Assembly (NCBI RefSeq): GCF_002161175.1
Contig: NZ_NFMA01000002.1
Location: forward strand, 1 to 64,000
Direction: 5' to 3'
Source: Flavonifractor sp. An100
GTDB taxonomy: Bacteria > Bacillota > Clostridia > Oscillospirales > Oscillospiraceae
Length of the DNA: 64,000 nt
Under the pieces are notes generated by a model. The model saw nothing but the letters and a program-made list of their open reading frames with translations, was not told where the DNA came from and did not search any database. Numbering within the stretch: the first letter of the stretch is position 1; every line of letters starts with the position of its first letter. Shown here piece after piece: positions 62,566 through 64,000 of the stretch. A program made the position numbers and the translations under genes.

Positions 62566-62721
62566 ATGGAAGAATCGGGATTGTGGCGGCTATTTTTTGC
62601 CACGGGATTGCCCCAGGTCTATCTGGCCCTGCGTGGGCTGGAGGAGGAACGGGAACAGCTGGCCCAGCAGCCAGCCATGACCGCCTTTGGGGCGGACAGG
62701 GAACCAAAGTGCACTGTTTGA
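62566..62721 (+). CDS. yqzL: YqzL-like small protein
   Basis: ATG 62566 has AAGGAGG upstream and opens a 51-residue frame: MEESGLWRLFFATGLPQVYL, then ALRGLEEEREQLAQ. Its position between era and recO and the WRLF-x-x-TG-x-x-x-YL pattern match YqzL, a tiny Firmicutes protein of unknown function. It is too short for standard gene calling thresholds. Confidence 0.8.
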   Translation: MEESGLWRLFFATGLPQVYLALRGLEEEREQLAQQPAMTAFGADREPKCTV

Positions 62722-62740
62722 GGCCCCGGGCCGAATTTCC

Positions 62741-62770
62741 GCGGGATAAGCCCAGTTGGGTTTATCCCGC
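62741..62770. repeat. Hairpin between yqzL and recO
   Basis: GCGGGATAAGCCC (62741-62753) pairs with 62758-62770 (12 of 13 plus a G-T), loop AGTT. No T-run follows, so it is not a standard terminator; it may stabilise or process the mRNA. Confidence 0.6.
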
Positions 62771-62799
62771 GTATGTTGTACATATGGGAGAGCGATTTT

Positions 62800-63555
62800 A
62801 TGCACACCACCACAAAGGCACTGATTCTCCGGGGGGTAGATTATAAAGAGACCGACCGGATTCTCACCCTATTGACCCAGGAGCAGGGAAAGCTGACCGC
62901 TTCGGCCCGGGGCTGCCGAAAGCGGGGGAGCCCCCTGGCTGCCGGCTGTCAGCTGCTGTGCTGGTCGGAGCTGGTCCTTTACGACTACCAGGGCCGCTGG
63001 TCGGTGAAGGAGGCCTCGATCCTCCGGGAATTTCGGGGTGTGAGTGCCGATGTAGAGAAGCTGGCCCTGGCCTGCTATTTCGCAGAGGTGGCGGAGGTGC
63101 TGGCGGTGGAGGGAGAGCCCTGCGGGGAGCTGTTGTCCCTCACCTTGAACAGTCTCCACGCGCTGGACAAACTGAATAAGCCCCTGGCCCTGATCAAGGC
63201 GGCCTTTGAGCTCAAAGCCATGTGTCTGGCAGGCTATGAGCCTCTGCTGGACGGCTGTGCCGTTTGCGGGGTGGAACAGCCGGAGAACCCTGGCTTCCAT
63301 ATCCGGGAAGGAGTACTCCACTGTGCCCGCTGCCGGGATGAGGTGGGGGAGGGAATCTCCATGCCTTTGAGCGGGGAAGCCCTGGAGGGGGCGCGGCATA
63401 TCGTCTATGGGGACCCAAAACGGCTGTTTTCCTTCCGGGCGGAGGGAGAGAGCCTGGAGCAGTTGGGAAATGTGGCGGAGGCCTATCTCCATGCCCAGGT
63501 GGAGCGGGGCTTTCACACGCTGGATTTCTATAAGCAGTTTCAGATTGGGAGATAA
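62800..63555 (+). CDS. recO: DNA repair protein RecO
   Basis: A 251-residue RecO: N-terminal OB fold (TKALILRGVDYKETDRILTL, GKLTASARGCRKRGSPLAAG), a helical region, and a zinc-binding module CAVCGVEQPENPGFHIREG ... HCARCRDE. RecO loads RecA at SSB-covered gaps. I start at ATG 62800 (GGGAGAG upstream) rather than at 62773. The gene ends before a bidirectional terminator. Confidence 0.95.
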   Translation: MHTTTKALILRGVDYKETDRILTLLTQEQGKLTASARGCRKRGSPLAAGCQLLCWSELVLYDYQGRWSVKEASILREFRGVSADVEKLALACYFAEVAEVLAVEGEPCGELLSLTLNSLHALDKLNKPLALIKAAFELKAMCLAGYEPLLDGCAVCGVEQPENPGFHIREGVLHCARCRDEVGEGISMPLSGEALEGARHIVYGDPKRLFSFRAEGESLEQLGNVAEAYLHAQVERGFHTLDFYKQFQIGR

Positions 63556-63561
63556 AGATAT

Positions 63562-63599
63562 AAAAAAGCCCGCTGTGGAGCTCCACAGCGGGCTTTTTT
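63562..63599. terminator. Bidirectional terminator between recO and rpmF
   Basis: A perfect 38-bp palindrome (63562-63580 with 63581-63599) with A-run and T-run ends, ideal for both converging units. Confidence 0.95.
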
Positions 63600-63611
63600 G
63601 CAATCGTAAGA

Positions 63612-63800
63612 TTACTGCTGGGCCTCGACCTGGCCAAAGGTGTGGCCGTTGTAGGTCAGGCAATTTTTGCACATCCGGTGAGGCAGCCGGAACGCCCCGC
63701 ACTTGGGGCAGGTCACGATACCGGGAGTCTCCAGCTTCCAAACGGAGCTGCGCCGCTTATCGCGCCGGGCCTTGGACACTTTTCTCTTAGGAACCGCCAT
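63612..63800 (-). CDS. rpmF: 50S ribosomal protein L32
   Basis: A 62-residue L32: MAVPKRKVSKARRDKRRSSV, then a zinc-binding CPKCGAFRLPHRMCKNC and LTYNGHTF. ATG 63800 has GGAGG 8 bases upstream; the GTG at 63809 is not needed. It follows yceD, the usual order. Confidence 0.97.
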   Translation of the reverse strand: MAVPKRKVSKARRDKRRSSVWKLETPGIVTCPKCGAFRLPHRMCKNCLTYNGHTFGQVEAQQ

Positions 63801-63848
63801 GGGTGACACCTCCTTCGGTTTGCGTGCCGATCAAGGCACTTCGACTAC

Positions 63849-64000
63849 TCACTCAGTTTCTTTATCCAACAGCTGCGCAAGGACTGCCAGTCTTGGATCG
63901 ACGTCAGGTTTGCACCCGCAGGGACCGTCATTGAGGTTGGCCCCGCACTTGGCACACAGCCCTTTGCAGTCGTCTGAGCAAAGATTTTTGGTATCCATCG
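63849..64000 (-). CDS. yceD: DUF177 (YceD) protein, C-terminal part
   Basis: The last ~49 residues of a gene running in from the right: LCSDDCKGLCAKCGANLNDG, then PCGCKPDVDPRLAVLAQLLD, the conserved C-terminal end of the DUF177/YceD family, which is encoded just before rpmF in most bacteria. The four to six Cys residues suggest a metal site. The start lies beyond base 64000. Confidence 0.9.
   Translation of the reverse strand, partial: MDTKNLCSDDCKGLCAKCGANLNDGPCGCKPDVDPRLAVLAQLLDKETE

Overview
This 64 kb window looks like chromosome of a spore-forming, low-oxygen gut Clostridia of the Oscillospiraceae type (Flavonifractor/Lawsonibacter/Intestinimonas-like). That placement is inferred from fairly GC-rich housekeeping genes with Clostridia architecture: spoVAD-spoVAE, a SpoVT-like domain, T-box leaders, rubrerythrin, ATP-dependent PEP carboxykinase, DUF4250, and the era-yqzL-recO and yceD-rpmF orders.

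Left part (1-12,900). An AT-rich, minus-strand surface-polysaccharide operon reads leftward from one strong promoter (12,876-12,904): rmlA, rmlC, rmlB, a GT2 glycosyltransferase, rmlD, a Wzm/Wzt-type ABC exporter, a methyltransferase with a repeated coiled coil, a second rmlD-like gene, two RgpF-type rhamnan synthesis genes, and a GT-C-like membrane gene cut off by IS66 debris. The genes together make dTDP-L-rhamnose, build a rhamnose-containing glycan and export it.

Middle part (13,000-29,500) is accessory DNA. It holds a zinc-finger amidoligase plus class II glutamine amidotransferase cassette with an unknown partner and a 34-codon ORF, then a small serine resolvase with inverted repeats in its promoter, a 200-bp structured spacer, a 687-residue orphan, a 494-residue orphan, a degenerate XPD/DinG-like helicase with four cysteines, and a small protein typical of clostridial integrative elements. 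A hybrid histidine kinase and an SLH-domain protein follow; each carries a single-base frame break. The block ends in a large serine recombinase whose reading frame runs into the C-terminal part of the sporulation regulator SpoVT. This suggests an element integrated inside spoVT; the missing 5' part of spoVT was not found in the window.

Right part (29,500-64,000) is ordinary core genome: an AlbA_2 protein, M19 dipeptidase, tex, a DUF1275 protein, pckA, rsmA, a two-component system, two tRNA-Ser genes, an alanine T-box ahead of a DUF3887 lipoprotein and alaS, DUF4250, a HIT protein, an XRE regulator, a cysteine T-box ahead of cysE-cysS, rubrerythrin, a YitT-like protein, a polar amino acid ABC importer, an LtaS-like enzyme, a sigma/anti-sigma-like pair, spoVAD-spoVAE, a gamma-glutamyltransferase, ybeY, era, yqzL, recO, rpmF and the end of yceD. 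Many transcription units end in clear hairpin terminators. Family calls come from recognised motifs and length; no database search was possible.
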